From Hyphomicrobiales bacterium (GTDB lineage: Bacteria; Pseudomonadota; Alphaproteobacteria; Rhizobiales; TMED25), in contig JAQWOP010000024.1 of the NCBI GenBank assembly GCA_029245795.1, forward strand, positions 1 through 64,000: a DNA stretch of 64,000 bases, written 5' to 3'. The position numbers were made by a program, and so were the translations under genes. Numbering within the stretch: position 1 is the stretch's first letter; each line of letters begins with the position of its first letter. The notes below the pieces were generated by a model. It had not been told where the DNA came from and did not search any database. It saw only the letters and a list, made by a program, of their open reading frames with translations. This document shows, piece after piece, positions 48,226-59,597 of the stretch.

Positions 48226-49308
48226 ATGTCTCACAATACCTTCGGTAAAATGCTTCGTATAACAACTTGGGGCGAAAGCCATGGTGATTTAATAGGCTGT
48301 GTATTAGATGGGTGTCCGCCTAATATCCAAATAACCCTTAAAGAAATTCAATTTCATCTAAATAGAAGAAAACCTGGTCAATCAAAATATACAACCCAAA
48401 GAAAAGAGGATGATATTGTTGAGATTGTATCTGGTGTAATAAAAAATGATGATAATTCATACACCACGACAGGGACGCCAATATCATTGATAATTAAGAA
48501 TACTAATCAAAGGTCAAAAGACTATAATGATATTGAAGATAAATTCCGGCCAGGACATGCTGATTATACATATATGAAAAAATATGGGTTACGAGATCCT
48601 CTTGGTGGTGGAAGGTCATCAGCAAGAGAAACAGCAATGAGGGTTGCGGCGTCTGGTATAGCAAGAAAGATTATACCAAATATAAAAATAAGAGCAGCTC
48701 TTACACAAATAGGTCCATATGCTATTAATCGAAAAGTATGGGATTGGAATTTTATTGATCAAAATCCTTTCTTCTCACCCGATAGTACTATTATAGAAAA
48801 ATGGAAAGATTACCTTGAAGAAATAAGGAAAGATGGTGACTCTACAGGAGCTATTATTGAAGTTGTTGCAGAAAATGTTCCTATTGGTCTTGGGGAACCA
48901 ATTTATGGAAAACTTGATCAAGAAATAGCAGCTGCAGTTATGTCTATTAATGCTGTAAAAGCAGTTGAAATTGGTGCAGGTTTTGAAACTGCTTCAATGA
49001 AAGGTAGTGAGAATGCAGATGAAATTATTCTTGAAAATGGAATTACAAAATTTCTTTCAAATAACGCTGGAGGAATTTTAGGTGGTATCTCAACTGGTCA
49101 AGATATTATAGTTAGATTTGCAGTTAAACCAACCTCATCTATTCTAAAGCCCCAAAGAACTATAGATTCAAAAGATAATGAAACAACAATAATAACTCGC
49201 GGCAGACATGATCCCTGTGTTGGGATCAGAGCAGTTCCAATTGGTGAAGCCATGGTAGCACTAGTTTTAGCTGATCAATATTTAAGGAATAGAGGGCAGA
49301 TTGGTTAA
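48226..49308 (+). CDS. aroC: Chorismate synthase
   Basis: [70 protein letters not shown]. Confidence 0.97.
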   Translation: MSHNTFGKMLRITTWGESHGDLIGCVLDGCPPNIQITLKEIQFHLNRRKPGQSKYTTQRKEDDIVEIVSGVIKNDDNSYTTTGTPISLIIKNTNQRSKDYNDIEDKFRPGHADYTYMKKYGLRDPLGGGRSSARETAMRVAASGIARKIIPNIKIRAALTQIGPYAINRKVWDWNFIDQNPFFSPDSTIIEKWKDYLEEIRKDGDSTGAIIEVVAENVPIGLGEPIYGKLDQEIAAAVMSINAVKAVEIGAGFETASMKGSENADEIILENGITKFLSNNAGGILGGISTGQDIIVRFAVKPTSSILKPQRTIDSKDNETTIITRGRHDPCVGIRAVPIGEAMVALVLADQYLRNRGQIG

Positions 49309-49314
49309 TCCTTT

Positions 49315-50058
49315 CTATACTTTCTTTCCAAAAAATAGCCATTCTTGATTTCCATCTTTACCTAATATTGGTGATTTAAAAAGTTTAATTTTATTAATTC
49401 TTCTATCTATTAACCACTCTCGAAACTTCAATAATTTAGACCAAACTAATAATTGATTTTTAACAATACCGTTCTTGGAGATCTCCTCTCTACCTACTTC
49501 AAATTGAGGTTTGAATAAAATATAGAAGAGAGTGCCACTTTTGGCATTTACTATTACATTTTCAATTGCTTTTTCTAAGCTAATGAAACTGAGATCTATT
49601 GAAATGAGATCTGTAGCAATAATAATATCAATATTAATTTTTCTAGAATCTGTTCTTTCCATATTTATTACTTTAGGATTCTCCTTAAGAGATTTTGACA
49701 ACTGGTCATGACCAATATCAACAGCATAAACTCTACTAGCTCCATGCTCTAATAGAACTTCTGTAAATCCACCTGTTGAAGCTCCTAAATCTAGACAAGA
49801 TAAACCAACTATACTAAAAGAAGTTTTCTGAATTAGGAATTTCAATTTGTTGGCAGATCTGGAAACGTAGATATGATGATCTTTTTTAATCTTCACTTCA
49901 TCATTTGTAGAAATTTTAGCACTATTTTTAGTGATAACCTCACCATTGACTGACACTAAACCCAAACTGATTGCATTTGAAGCAATATTTCTTGATACAA
50001 AAAAATTATTCTCTTCTAACCATGTGTCTAATCTTTTTTTTCCAAAATCATGTATCAT
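49315..50058 (-). CDS. tlyA: TlyA-family rRNA methyltransferase/hemolysin
   Basis: [22 protein letters not shown] (S4), [32 protein letters not shown]. Confidence 0.93.
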   Translation of the reverse strand: MIHDFGKKRLDTWLEENNFFVSRNIASNAISLGLVSVNGEVITKNSAKISTNDEVKIKKDHHIYVSRSANKLKFLIQKTSFSIVGLSCLDLGASTGGFTEVLLEHGASRVYAVDIGHDQLSKSLKENPKVINMERTDSRKINIDIIIATDLISIDLSFISLEKAIENVIVNAKSGTLFYILFKPQFEVGREEISKNGIVKNQLLVWSKLLKFREWLIDRRINKIKLFKSPILGKDGNQEWLFFGKKV

Positions 50059-51940
50059 TAAGCATTTCTTTTACTGTCTTAAAAATCGTTTCGCAGTCTA
50101 ATCCTGATAATTTTATTTGGTTATCTTGAGTATCATGATCAATAAATCTATCTGGTAATGTAATATTCTTACATTTAATATTATTCTTATAATAATCTTT
50201 ATTAGATTGAAGATATGATGAAACTTGAGCTGAAAAACCTCCTATTACCCCCTCTTCTACAGTCACAATGAATTTATGTGACTTTATATATTTAGCAATT
50301 ATTTCTGTATCTAATGGTTTTGCAAATCGTGCATCAATCAATGTAGGAAATATTTTATCTTTATTTAATTTTTCAAGTGCAAACATGCACTCTTTTAAAA
50401 TTGTTCCATATGATATTATAATTAAATCACTCCCTTCTTTTATTAACCTACCTTTTCCAATTTCAATAGGTTCGATATCTTCAGGAATATTTATACCAAT
50501 CCCATTTCCACGAGGATATCTAAAGGCTATCGGGCCGTCATTATAATTGATAGCTGTTTTAACCATTCTAGCTAATTCCAGTTCATCAGATGGCGCCATA
50601 ACAATGAAATTTGGTATAGCCGATAAATACATAATGTCAAATGAACCTGCATGAGTTGCTCCATCCTCGCCGACAAGGCCAGCTCTATCTATAGCAAATC
50701 TAACGGGTAAATTTTGTATTCCCACATCATGGATTACCTGATCATAAGCGCGTTGTAAAAAAGTTGAATATATTGCACAAAATGGTTTAAATCCATCCGA
50801 AGCAAGGCCAGCTGCAAAAGTTACAGCATGTTGTTCAGCGATACCAACATCAAAATATCTGTCAGGGAATTTTTTTTGGAATTCATCAAGGCCTGTTCCT
50901 GTAGGCATTGCCGCTGTAATAGAAATAATTTTTTTATCAATTTCAGCTTCTTTAATAAGCTGATTAGAAAATATTTTTGTATATGAAGGAATATTAGATT
51001 TCTTAGTTATTTGCTGTCCAGTAACAATATCAAATTTTGACACCCCATGATATTTATCTTCAGAGTCTTCAGCAGGGGAATACCCCTTTCCCTTCTTTGT
51101 TACAATATGAATTAGGATAGGACCATCATGATGTGATTTAACATTTCTTAATATCGGTAATAAATGATTAAAATTATGTCCGTCGATAGGACCAACATAA
51201 TAGAAACCCAATTCTTCAAATAATGTTCCCCCTGTAAAAAAGCTTCTGCCATGACCTTCAACTTTTTGCAAAATTCTTTTGATACCCTTTGGTAGATACT
51301 TAATTATTTTTTTTGCATAATTTCTAAAACCTCTGTATGTCCCGCCTGATATTAATTTTGCTAGATATGCACTCATTGCGCCAACTGGAGGAGCTATAGA
51401 CATATCATTATCATTAAGAATTACTATTAATTTATTTTTCATAACTCCTGCATTATTCATTGCTTCGTATGCCATTCCAGCGCTCATGGCTCCATCTCCT
51501 ATTACTGCAATAATATTATAGTCTTTTCCTTGGATATCCCTAGCGACACTCATTCCAAGGCTTGAGGATATTGATGTTGAAGAGTGGGCTGCTCCAAATG
51601 GATCATATATACTTTCTGATCTTTTTGTAAAACCTGATAAACCACCACCTTGTCTTAATGATTGCATATCCTGTCGCCTACCAGTTATTATTTTGTGGGG
51701 ATATGATTGATGGCCCACATCCCAAATAATTCTATCCTTAGGCGTATCAAAGATATAATGTAAAGCAATCGTCAATTCAATTACACCGAGGCCGGCTCCC
51801 AAATGTCCGCCTGTTTGTGAGACTAACTGAATAAGTTCATCTCTTAGCTCTTTAGCAAGAGGTTGAAGGTCTTTTTCAGAAAATTCTCTTAACTTTATTG
51901 GGTCAGTTATTTTATCTAGTAGCGGGGTAGTTATCATCAA
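50048..51940 (-). CDS. dxs: 1-deoxy-D-xylulose-5-phosphate synthase
   Basis: [76 protein letters not shown]. Confidence 0.97.
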   Translation of the reverse strand: MMITTPLLDKITDPIKLREFSEKDLQPLAKELRDELIQLVSQTGGHLGAGLGVIELTIALHYIFDTPKDRIIWDVGHQSYPHKIITGRRQDMQSLRQGGGLSGFTKRSESIYDPFGAAHSSTSISSSLGMSVARDIQGKDYNIIAVIGDGAMSAGMAYEAMNNAGVMKNKLIVILNDNDMSIAPPVGAMSAYLAKLISGGTYRGFRNYAKKIIKYLPKGIKRILQKVEGHGRSFFTGGTLFEELGFYYVGPIDGHNFNHLLPILRNVKSHHDGPILIHIVTKKGKGYSPAEDSEDKYHGVSKFDIVTGQQITKKSNIPSYTKIFSNQLIKEAEIDKKIISITAAMPTGTGLDEFQKKFPDRYFDVGIAEQHAVTFAAGLASDGFKPFCAIYSTFLQRAYDQVIHDVGIQNLPVRFAIDRAGLVGEDGATHAGSFDIMYLSAIPNFIVMAPSDELELARMVKTAINYNDGPIAFRYPRGNGIGINIPEDIEPIEIGKGRLIKEGSDLIIISYGTILKECMFALEKLNKDKIFPTLIDARFAKPLDTEIIAKYIKSHKFIVTVEEGVIGGFSAQVSSYLQSNKDYYKNNIKCKNITLPDRFIDHDTQDNQIKLSGLDCETIFKTVKEMLNDT

Positions 51941-52221
51941 TCATTATCACTTTGATCAGCTTTACTCAACTCAGATGAACTTACTATATTCCCAGATTCA
52001 CTAATTTTAATGATATTGATTCTTGTTTCAGCATCATCGAGTAATTTTTTACAATGCTTTGCTAATTGTGCACCAAGTTCAAATTTTTCAACAGATTGAG
52101 ATAATTTAACTTCTCCACTTTCAAGTCCTTGAATTATTTCATTTAGTTTTTCCATCGCTTCTTCAAATTCAAGATTATCTATTTCTGAAGTATGTATTTT
52201 TTTAATCATAATATCATCCAT
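51937..52221 (-). CDS. xseB: Exodeoxyribonuclease VII small subunit
   Basis: [52 protein letters not shown]. Confidence 0.94.
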   Translation of the reverse strand: MDDIMIKKIHTSEIDNLEFEEAMEKLNEIIQGLESGEVKLSQSVEKFELGAQLAKHCKKLLDDAETRINIIKISESGNIVSSSELSKADQSDND

Positions 52222-52302
52222 GCGTTGATTAATTAATAACTATAGGCTTTGACTTTACCATATAAAATTATATATAAATAATTTGATTGAGTTAATAAAA
52301 AA

Positions 52303-53244
52303 ATGAAAAAAACAATTTATAAAGCTAGTAGTTCTAATATTAAAAAAGCTGTAGATATTCTAAATCGATCAGGAATAGTTGGTTTTCCGACTGAAACAGT
52401 TTACGGACTTGGAGGATCTGCTGAATCTGAAAGTTCGATCAAGAAAATTTACGAAATTAAAAATAGACCCCTGCATAACCCCCTAATAATTCACGTTGCA
52501 AAATTAGAGCAAGCAAAAAAAATTGGTATATTTAATAATATTGCAAAAAAACTAGCAGAAGCCTTCTGGCCAGGTCCGTTAACATTATTAGTCGAAAAGA
52601 AAAAAAATAATAGAATAGTATCTGCAGCTACATCAAATTTAGAATCTATGGCTATTAGAATACCATCTAACCCAATAGCATTAGAAATTTTGAATATCTT
52701 TGGGAAGCCAATTGCTGCGCCTAGTGCTAATCTATCCGGTACAGTTAGCTCCACAAATGCAATGCATGTACTCAATGATTTTGGTGATAAAATAGATTTA
52801 ATAATAGACAATGGAGATTGTGAATATGGAATTGAATCTACAATAATTGATGTTAGATCTAATAAAGTTAAGATCCTAAGAGAGGGTTCAATAACAAAAG
52901 AAAATATATTTGATTGCCTAAACCAAAATATAGAAGACTATAATGATAGTAAAATAATTTCACCAGGACAATTGGATAAACATTACGCACCAAAGGCGAT
53001 AATAAGAATGAATATTGAAGAACCAGAAAAAGATGAATTTTATATCTCATTTGGCTACGACTTAAGTAGTGCACAAACAATAAACCTTTCAAAAGATTCT
53101 GATCTTAATGAGGCAGCCAAAAAATTATATTCCACATTAAGAAAGATAGATGATATGGGAATAAAGAAGGTAGCTGTTGCCCCTATACCTAACATTGGAA
53201 TTGGCAGAGCTATAAATGATAGGCTTGCTAGAGCTTCAAAATAA
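52303..53244 (+). CDS. tsaC: Threonylcarbamoyl-AMP synthase (Sua5/YwlC/TsaC family)
   Basis: VGFPTETVYGLGGSAESESSIKKIYEIKNRPLHNPLIIHV, FWPGPLTLLVEKK, PIAAPSANLSGTVSST, SPGQLDKHYAPKA. Confidence 0.95.
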   Translation: MKKTIYKASSSNIKKAVDILNRSGIVGFPTETVYGLGGSAESESSIKKIYEIKNRPLHNPLIIHVAKLEQAKKIGIFNNIAKKLAEAFWPGPLTLLVEKKKNNRIVSAATSNLESMAIRIPSNPIALEILNIFGKPIAAPSANLSGTVSSTNAMHVLNDFGDKIDLIIDNGDCEYGIESTIIDVRSNKVKILREGSITKENIFDCLNQNIEDYNDSKIISPGQLDKHYAPKAIIRMNIEEPEKDEFYISFGYDLSSAQTINLSKDSDLNEAAKKLYSTLRKIDDMGIKKVAVAPIPNIGIGRAINDRLARASK

Positions 53245-53673
53245 TTGAGGAGTGATAATATTATAAAAAGAGAGTACCCAGATAGACCAATAAGTGCTGT
53301 TGCAGCAATTATTAAATATAATAGCAATCTTTTGTTAGTAAAAAAAAATTCAAAGGATGATATATGGAGTTTTCCAGGTGGAGCTGTTGAGCTTGGCGAA
53401 ACACTTGAGGCAGCCCTTATAAGAGAGGTTTTAGAGGAAACTACAATAAATATTGAGATATTATCCCTAGTGAAAAATCAAAATGTTATAAGATTTGATG
53501 AAAATAAAAAAGTAAAATTACATTATGTTTTATCTATTTATGAAGGAAAATATATTTCTGGTATTCCAAAATTTGGTGACGATGTAATTGATGCATCTTG
53601 GCACAAAATATCAGATTTAAATAAATTAAAATTAATTGATGGAGCAATAGATATTTTAGATAAATACTTATAA
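53245..53673 (+). CDS. NUDIX hydrolase
   Basis: GGAVELGETLEAALIREVLEETTINIEIL (NUDIX box); TTG start immediately after tsaC. Confidence 0.92.
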   Translation: MRSDNIIKREYPDRPISAVAAIIKYNSNLLLVKKNSKDDIWSFPGGAVELGETLEAALIREVLEETTINIEILSLVKNQNVIRFDENKKVKLHYVLSIYEGKYISGIPKFGDDVIDASWHKISDLNKLKLIDGAIDILDKYL

Positions 53674-54666
53674 ATCTTGATGATTTGTGATGATTCTTTT
53701 TTTATTTTTACCTTCAATGATTAGCAATGACTTTTCATAAGCCTTATCCAAATCTATAACCTCGGAAATCTTTTCTATATCTTTACCATTTAATAAAGTG
53801 AAAATCTTTTCCCAAGACTCAACTCTAGATTTTTTAGTGCAAAAGGCAGAATCAATACCAATTAATTTTATCCCCCTGAGAAAAAATGGTGCAAGATTTG
53901 TTTTTAACTCTAAACCTCGAACTTGTCCGCATATTGCTACCACTCCAGAATGGCTTATTTGGGTTATAATATTCTCTAAAACTCTACCACCAACAACATC
54001 TATAGCTCCGGCCCAATTCTCCTTTGACAGCATCTTAGGTTCATTCGTAAATAAGCTAGAGTCTAGTATTTCAACATCCCCTATATGTGCAAGGTAATCT
54101 CTGTTATCATCAATTCTTGATGTTACAACTGAAACTTTATATCCCATTTTTAGTAAAAGAGTTGTTGCAATACTACCTACAGCCCCTGATGCACCTGTAA
54201 CTAAGATCTTTCCACGATCTGGTGTTATTCCATTTTTAACTAAAGAACCTATAGATAGCATAGCTGTTAATCCAGCTGTACCAAGACCCATTATATCCAA
54301 GAATGAGAAATTTGATGGTATCTTCATAAATTTATCAGCATCAAAAGATGCATAAGAAGCTAGACCACCATTATGCAATTCACCAAGACCCCATCCTGTT
54401 GCAAAAACTCTATCACCATCTTTTAATAAATTACTTTTTGACTCAATTACGATACCACTCATATCAATGCCAGATATAAGGGGGAAACTTCTCACTACTG
54501 GCGCAGATCCAGTCAAAGCGAGGGCATCTTTGTAATTCAATGCAGAATTTTGAACCTTAATAATGACTTCATTATTTAAATATTCATTACTATCAAGCTC
54601 AACAAACTTTGAATCTATTTGATTTATATCTTTGGTTATCAACCATGCATTGAATTTTTTTTGCAT
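53668..54666 (-). CDS. acuI: AcuI/YhdH-type NADPH-dependent acryloyl-CoA reductase/quinone oxidoreductase family
   Basis: NYKDALALTGSAPVVRSFPLISGIDMSGIV, GRILVTGASGAVGSIATTLL-like (GKILVTGASGAVGSIATTLL), FFLRGIKLIGIDS. Confidence 0.87.
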   Translation of the reverse strand: MQKKFNAWLITKDINQIDSKFVELDSNEYLNNEVIIKVQNSALNYKDALALTGSAPVVRSFPLISGIDMSGIVIESKSNLLKDGDRVFATGWGLGELHNGGLASYASFDADKFMKIPSNFSFLDIMGLGTAGLTAMLSIGSLVKNGITPDRGKILVTGASGAVGSIATTLLLKMGYKVSVVTSRIDDNRDYLAHIGDVEILDSSLFTNEPKMLSKENWAGAIDVVGGRVLENIITQISHSGVVAICGQVRGLELKTNLAPFFLRGIKLIGIDSAFCTKKSRVESWEKIFTLLNGKDIEKISEVIDLDKAYEKSLLIIEGKNKKRIITNHQDL

Positions 54667-54745
54667 TTAAATATGTAACAGCTAAAATAAAATTAATTAA
54701 TACCCATTTATTATATTATAAATAATCTAAATTAAGTAATTTAAA

Positions 54746-55519
54746 ATGAGATTCTTAGCAGACAGACAGATAATTGAACTTTCAGGAAATGATCGTAATA
54801 TATTTCTTCAAAATTTAATAACAAATGACCTCAATGAAATTAGAGAAAAGAGAATCTTGCATACTTTTTTTCTTAACCACCTTGGAAAGATTATTTTTGA
54901 ATTTTATATTCACGAATCCTCTGAAAGTTTATTAATTGATTGCAATAAAGAATCAACTCATGAACTTATCAAAAGATTAATGTTATATAAATTAAGAAGT
55001 AAAATTACTATAAAAATTAGAGAAGATTTAGGGGTTTATTGGACAAAATCAAAACTAAATTTTCCACTGGATCCAAGAAATAAAAAGATGGGTTATAGAG
55101 GGATTAATGACAAGGAATCTATATCAGATCAAAATAAAGAGCCTGATTATGAGCAAATGAGGATAAACTTAGCTATTGCTGAAATCAATAAAGATTTTCT
55201 TTCTTTAAATATATTTTCTCATGAATTAAATGATTATGATAAATCTATATCTCATATTAAGGGGTGTTATCCCGGTCAAGAAATTGTTTCGAGAATTTAT
55301 CATAAGAAAGTAAAATCTAAGAGAATTTTTTATCCTTTCCGATATAGCGGTAAACCAGGGGAAATGGGTGATAAAATATCTTATCAAAATAGAGAAATAG
55401 GATTATTAGGTTCAAAATCAGATAAATTCATATTAGCCTACGTGAACAGAGATTTAGCAACCGCAAGTTTCTATATTAATAATTTAGAACTGATTAAAAT
55501 GGAATATATTGAAAAATGA
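54746..55519 (+). CDS. ygfZ: YgfZ/GcvT-like folate-binding protein
   Basis: NLITNDLNEIREKRILHTFFLNHLGKIIFEF, motif KGCYPGQEIVSRIYHK. Confidence 0.92.
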   Translation: MRFLADRQIIELSGNDRNIFLQNLITNDLNEIREKRILHTFFLNHLGKIIFEFYIHESSESLLIDCNKESTHELIKRLMLYKLRSKITIKIREDLGVYWTKSKLNFPLDPRNKKMGYRGINDKESISDQNKEPDYEQMRINLAIAEINKDFLSLNIFSHELNDYDKSISHIKGCYPGQEIVSRIYHKKVKSKRIFYPFRYSGKPGEMGDKISYQNREIGLLGSKSDKFILAYVNRDLATASFYINNLELIKMEYIEK

Positions 55520-56019
55520 GAATTTTCAATACCCCCTTGCATAATGCGTTGAAGATCCTGAAAGAAGAAAAAACTAAAAAAATAATATCTATCTATTCCC
55601 CAAATAATTCATTCCCTTTATTCCCTGGCATTAAGAATAAGGATATACTCCGATTATGTTTTAATGATATTGATCAAGCAAGATATAACCTGAAAACTAT
55701 ATCTCAGAAAGATATAAGGAGTGTATTAAGTTTTGTTCAAAAGAATCAAGATAGTGATATATTAATTCATTGCTATGCTGGAGTATCTCGATCAATTGCA
55801 ATAAGTATAATTATATTCTTTATGTATAATAGAAACTTCACACCATCCGAAATATATAACTTGATAAAAGAAAAAGCACCTTTTGCAAATCCTAATAAGC
55901 TTGTTTTAAGACAGGCAGGTAGTGTTATTAAGGAAGAAAAATTCTTCCAAGAATTAATAAAAAAATTCACCAATCGAAAAAGAATTTTTTCGGCTATGCC
56001 ATTTTATCTTGATTTTTAG
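55516..56019 (+). CDS. Tyrosine/dual-specificity phosphatase-like protein
   Basis: Catalytic P-loop HCYAGVSRS. Confidence 0.82.
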   Translation: MRIFNTPLHNALKILKEEKTKKIISIYSPNNSFPLFPGIKNKDILRLCFNDIDQARYNLKTISQKDIRSVLSFVQKNQDSDILIHCYAGVSRSIAISIIIFFMYNRNFTPSEIYNLIKEKAPFANPNKLVLRQAGSVIKEEKFFQELIKKFTNRKRIFSAMPFYLDF

Positions 56020-56141
56020 TCTTTTTAAATTAACAAATATTTTATTTTATATTATTATAGTGCAATTGTATTATGCTTATATGTTATTATATAAGTTATA
56101 AATGAACATAAATAATGTAATTGTAAGTACATCAAAAAAAG

Positions 56142-57179
56142 ATGAAAATTTCAGATTATAGAGTTATCACTAAACTACCAAATCTTGATTATACTCCTCA
56201 AATAGCCAAAGAGATGGAGCCTTACTATGATAAGGTTAAAACAGTGATACCAAAAATTGAATGGCCTATTCATGCTCCGTATGTAAAAGCTATCAATAAA
56301 TTAAAAAAAGAACGAAATGCCGTATTGCTTGTTCATAATTATATGACACCAGAGATATATCACTGTGTTGCAGATTTTGTTGGTGATAGTCTTGCCTTAT
56401 CAAAAGAAGCGGCAAGAACAAACGCTGATATCATTGTACAATGTGGTGTTCATTTCATGGCTGAAACATCAAAGATATTAAATCCTGATAAAATTGTTTT
56501 AACTCCTGATATGGAAGCTGGCTGTTCACTGGCTGAGTCAATTACAGCTAAAGATGTAAGGGAATTAAAACAAAAATATCCAGGGGTTCCAGTTGTAACT
56601 TATGTAAATACTTCAGCAGAAGTAAAAGCTGAATCGGATATTTGTTGCACTTCAGGAAATGCTAAAAGAATTGTTGAGTCACTGGGTGTTGGAAAGGTAA
56701 TATTTATACCTGATAAATATCTTGCTCAGAATATTGCAAAAGAAACTGATGTTGAAATAATATGGTGGGAAAATGGTTGCTGTGAGGTACATGAATTATT
56801 CACACCTGAAGATCTTATTGAAGCGAGAGAGAGTGAAGAGAATTTAAAAATTATTGCTCATCCAGAATGCCCCCCTAATGTTGTTGCAGAAGCAGATTTT
56901 TCAGGATCAACAGCGAGAATGATAGAATGGGTAACCGATAATAAACCAGAAAAAGTTATGATGGTAACGGAGTGTTCAATGAGTGATAATATTGCTGCTG
57001 AAAATCCAGAAATAAAATTTATAAGACCATGCAATATGTGTCCCCATATGAAGAAAATTACTCTATCAAAAATTCTTGATAATCTTTTATATCTAAATAA
57101 TGAAGTTAAAATTGATCCAACAATCTCAAAAAAAGCATTCCGTGCCGTTGATAGAATGGTCAAACTTGATATATCATAA
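56142..57179 (+). CDS. nadA: Quinolinate synthase A
   Basis: AVLLVHNYMTPEIYHCVADFVGDSLALSKEAART, VTYVNTSAEVKAESDICCTSGNA, RPCNMCPHMKKITL. Confidence 0.97.
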   Translation: MKISDYRVITKLPNLDYTPQIAKEMEPYYDKVKTVIPKIEWPIHAPYVKAINKLKKERNAVLLVHNYMTPEIYHCVADFVGDSLALSKEAARTNADIIVQCGVHFMAETSKILNPDKIVLTPDMEAGCSLAESITAKDVRELKQKYPGVPVVTYVNTSAEVKAESDICCTSGNAKRIVESLGVGKVIFIPDKYLAQNIAKETDVEIIWWENGCCEVHELFTPEDLIEARESEENLKIIAHPECPPNVVAEADFSGSTARMIEWVTDNKPEKVMMVTECSMSDNIAAENPEIKFIRPCNMCPHMKKITLSKILDNLLYLNNEVKIDPTISKKAFRAVDRMVKLDIS

Positions 57180-57191
57180 GGTATATTAATA

Positions 57192-58709
57192 TTGAAAACT
57201 CCTGATAATAGAATTGTTATAATTGGTGCTGGTTTAGCTGGTTTATTCACAGCTATTAAATTAGCGCCTCTTAATGTAGATTTAATAACCTCAAAGAAAC
57301 TAGGCTATGGAACTTCTAGCCAATGGGCCCAAGCGGGAATTGCTGCTGCAATGGGAAAAGATGACTCTATTATTTCTCACCTTAAAGATACAATCAATGT
57401 AGGTGGAGGAATAGTTGATGAGAAAATTGCCGAATTAGTTATAAAAAATGGACCCGATAGAGTGAGAGACTTAATCTCCCTTGGTGTTTCTTTTGATAAA
57501 AATGATCAAAATGAATTAATTTTAAGAAAAGAAGCAGCACATCAACATAATAGAATAGTTTCAGTTAGAGGTGATATGACTGGTAGAGAAATCATGGAAA
57601 CACTCACATCAGTTGTAAAAAAATCTAAACATATAAATATAATTGAGGGCTATAATGCTATTGAACTTCATCAAAATAAAAATAAAATTTTTGGAGTAAC
57701 AATTCAAAATGATACTAGCCAAAAATTCCTAGAATCAAATTGTATTGTTCTCGCTACTGGTGGAATAGGGCAATTATTTAAAGTAACAACAAATTCTAAA
57801 GAAGCACTAGGCGATGGAGTTGGTATGGCTGCAAGATGTGGTGCTATATTATCTGATATGGAATTTGTTCAATTTCATCCAACTGCTTTTGATATTGGAC
57901 TTGATCCTGCACCCTTAGCTACAGAAGCACTTCGAGGTGAAGGAGCCAAAATTATAAACTCTAATGAAGATAGATTTACATATAAGTATCATGAAGCAGG
58001 AGAGCTTGCACCCAGGGATATTGTTTCAAGAGCAATCTTTAATGAACAAAAAACTGGGAGTAAAGTTTATCTAGATTGCAGAGGCCAGCTAGGAAATAAT
58101 ATGAAAGATAATTTTCCAACTGTATATGACTTATGCATAAAAAATAACATCAATCCAATTCACGATCTAATTCCTATATCACCAGCGGCTCATTATCATA
58201 TGGGAGGTATTGCATGCGATGAATATGGGAGAAGCAGTGTTGATGGTCTATATGTATGCGGTGAGAATGCTTGTAGTGGAATTCATGGTGCAAATAGATT
58301 AGCATCAAATTCACTTCTTGAAGCTATTGTATTCGCTGATATAATATCTAATGATATTAGAATTAATTCAAATAATATGAATATTGGTAATTATAATTAT
58401 ATCCCTCCAAAAGTTAAAAAATTAGATATGTCTGATTTAAATAGATTAAGGGATATAATGACAAAATATGTTGGAGTAGAAAGAGATCAAAAAGGATTAG
58501 AAAAAGCCTTTAAATTGGTAAAGGATATTTATTTAAAATATAATAATAGTGGATATAAAAATAATAGTATTATAACAGCCTTACTTATTATCAAATCTGC
58601 AATAAATAGAACTGAACATCGAGGAAGTCACTATCGAATAGATTACCCAATAAAAAATGTTGCATTGACCAGAAGAAGTAAAATAACATATGAAGAACTA
58701 AAAATATGA
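57192..58709 (+). CDS. nadB: L-aspartate oxidase
   Basis: VIIGAGLAGLFTAIKLAP, SSQWAQAGIAAAMG, FVQFHPTAFDI, AAHYHMGGIACDEYGRSSVDGLYVCGENACSGIHGANRLASNSLLE. Non-ATG start. Confidence 0.96.
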   Translation: MKTPDNRIVIIGAGLAGLFTAIKLAPLNVDLITSKKLGYGTSSQWAQAGIAAAMGKDDSIISHLKDTINVGGGIVDEKIAELVIKNGPDRVRDLISLGVSFDKNDQNELILRKEAAHQHNRIVSVRGDMTGREIMETLTSVVKKSKHINIIEGYNAIELHQNKNKIFGVTIQNDTSQKFLESNCIVLATGGIGQLFKVTTNSKEALGDGVGMAARCGAILSDMEFVQFHPTAFDIGLDPAPLATEALRGEGAKIINSNEDRFTYKYHEAGELAPRDIVSRAIFNEQKTGSKVYLDCRGQLGNNMKDNFPTVYDLCIKNNINPIHDLIPISPAAHYHMGGIACDEYGRSSVDGLYVCGENACSGIHGANRLASNSLLEAIVFADIISNDIRINSNNMNIGNYNYIPPKVKKLDMSDLNRLRDIMTKYVGVERDQKGLEKAFKLVKDIYLKYNNSGYKNNSIITALLIIKSAINRTEHRGSHYRIDYPIKNVALTRRSKITYEELKI

Positions 58710-59557
58710 GCAACTATATGGAAATTCCTAAACATGTACTTACTAAAATAATTGATAATGCAATTATTGAAGATTTTGGCTCTTTTGGTGATTTAACCAG
58801 CCAATCATTGGAAAATAAATTTAATCAAATTACGGCTTTGATAACCTCTAATCAAGAAGGTATCCTCTCTGGGCTTAAATGTGCTGAAATGAGTTTTAAA
58901 AAACTTGATGAAAAAATAAATTTTAATTCAAAACTTAAAGATGGTGATCCAGTAAAAGTTAACTCTGTGATTGCATCAATTACTGGTAATGCTTTATCCA
59001 TTTTATCTGTCGAAAGGACGGCTCTAAACTTTTTAGGACATATGTCAGGAATTGCATCACAAACAAGTGAATATGTTAATTTAATATCTCATACTAATAC
59101 AAAGATTTTATCTACAAGAAAAACATCTCCTGGTTTAAGAGTAATAGAAAAATACGCCGTCCAATGCGGTGGTGGATATAATCATAGATTTGGGCTTGAT
59201 TATGGGGTTTTGATTAAAGACAACCATATCAAAGTAGCGAATGGCATTACAAATGCAGTAAAAAATATTGAAAGAAATATTCCATATTTATCTAATATGG
59301 AAGTTGAGGTTGATACAATTGAACAGTTTGAAGAATGCCAAAAACTCGGAATTCAAAATATCTTGTTAGATAACATGGGTCCTGAAAAAATAAAAGAGTG
59401 CATGAATATAAATAGAAATAATTCTATTCTTGAAGCATCAGGTGGTATTAATTTAAACAATATAAAAGAAATTGCTGAAACAGGTGTGGACTATATTTCC
59501 ATTGGAAGATTAACACACTCTTTCACCTCCCTTGACGTTAGTTTGCATATAGCATAG
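58706..59557 (+). CDS. nadC: Nicotinate-nucleotide pyrophosphorylase (carboxylating)
   Basis: ERTALNFLGHMSGIASQT, STRKTSPGLRVIEKYAVQCGGGYNHRFGLDYGVLIKDNHI, LEASGGINLNNIKEIAETGVDYISIGRLTHS. Confidence 0.97.
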   Translation: MSNYMEIPKHVLTKIIDNAIIEDFGSFGDLTSQSLENKFNQITALITSNQEGILSGLKCAEMSFKKLDEKINFNSKLKDGDPVKVNSVIASITGNALSILSVERTALNFLGHMSGIASQTSEYVNLISHTNTKILSTRKTSPGLRVIEKYAVQCGGGYNHRFGLDYGVLIKDNHIKVANGITNAVKNIERNIPYLSNMEVEVDTIEQFEECQKLGIQNILLDNMGPEKIKECMNINRNNSILEASGGINLNNIKEIAETGVDYISIGRLTHSFTSLDVSLHIA

Positions 59558-59597
59558 TTATCAGTCGTTGGTGCAAAACGCAGCAGCATATGATATA

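Noticed and set aside
52491-53327. Cluster of minus-strand ORFs (52491-52811, 52868-53092, 53055-53327)
   Set aside because: Opposite the strongly supported tsaC and NUDIX genes; no motifs or coherent start signals.
56858-57250. 130-aa minus-strand ORF
   Set aside because: Antisense across the well-supported nadA-nadB junction.
59558-59597. Possible bidirectional terminator between nadC and ppdK
   Set aside because: No convincing stem-loop with T tract found in the 40-bp gap.
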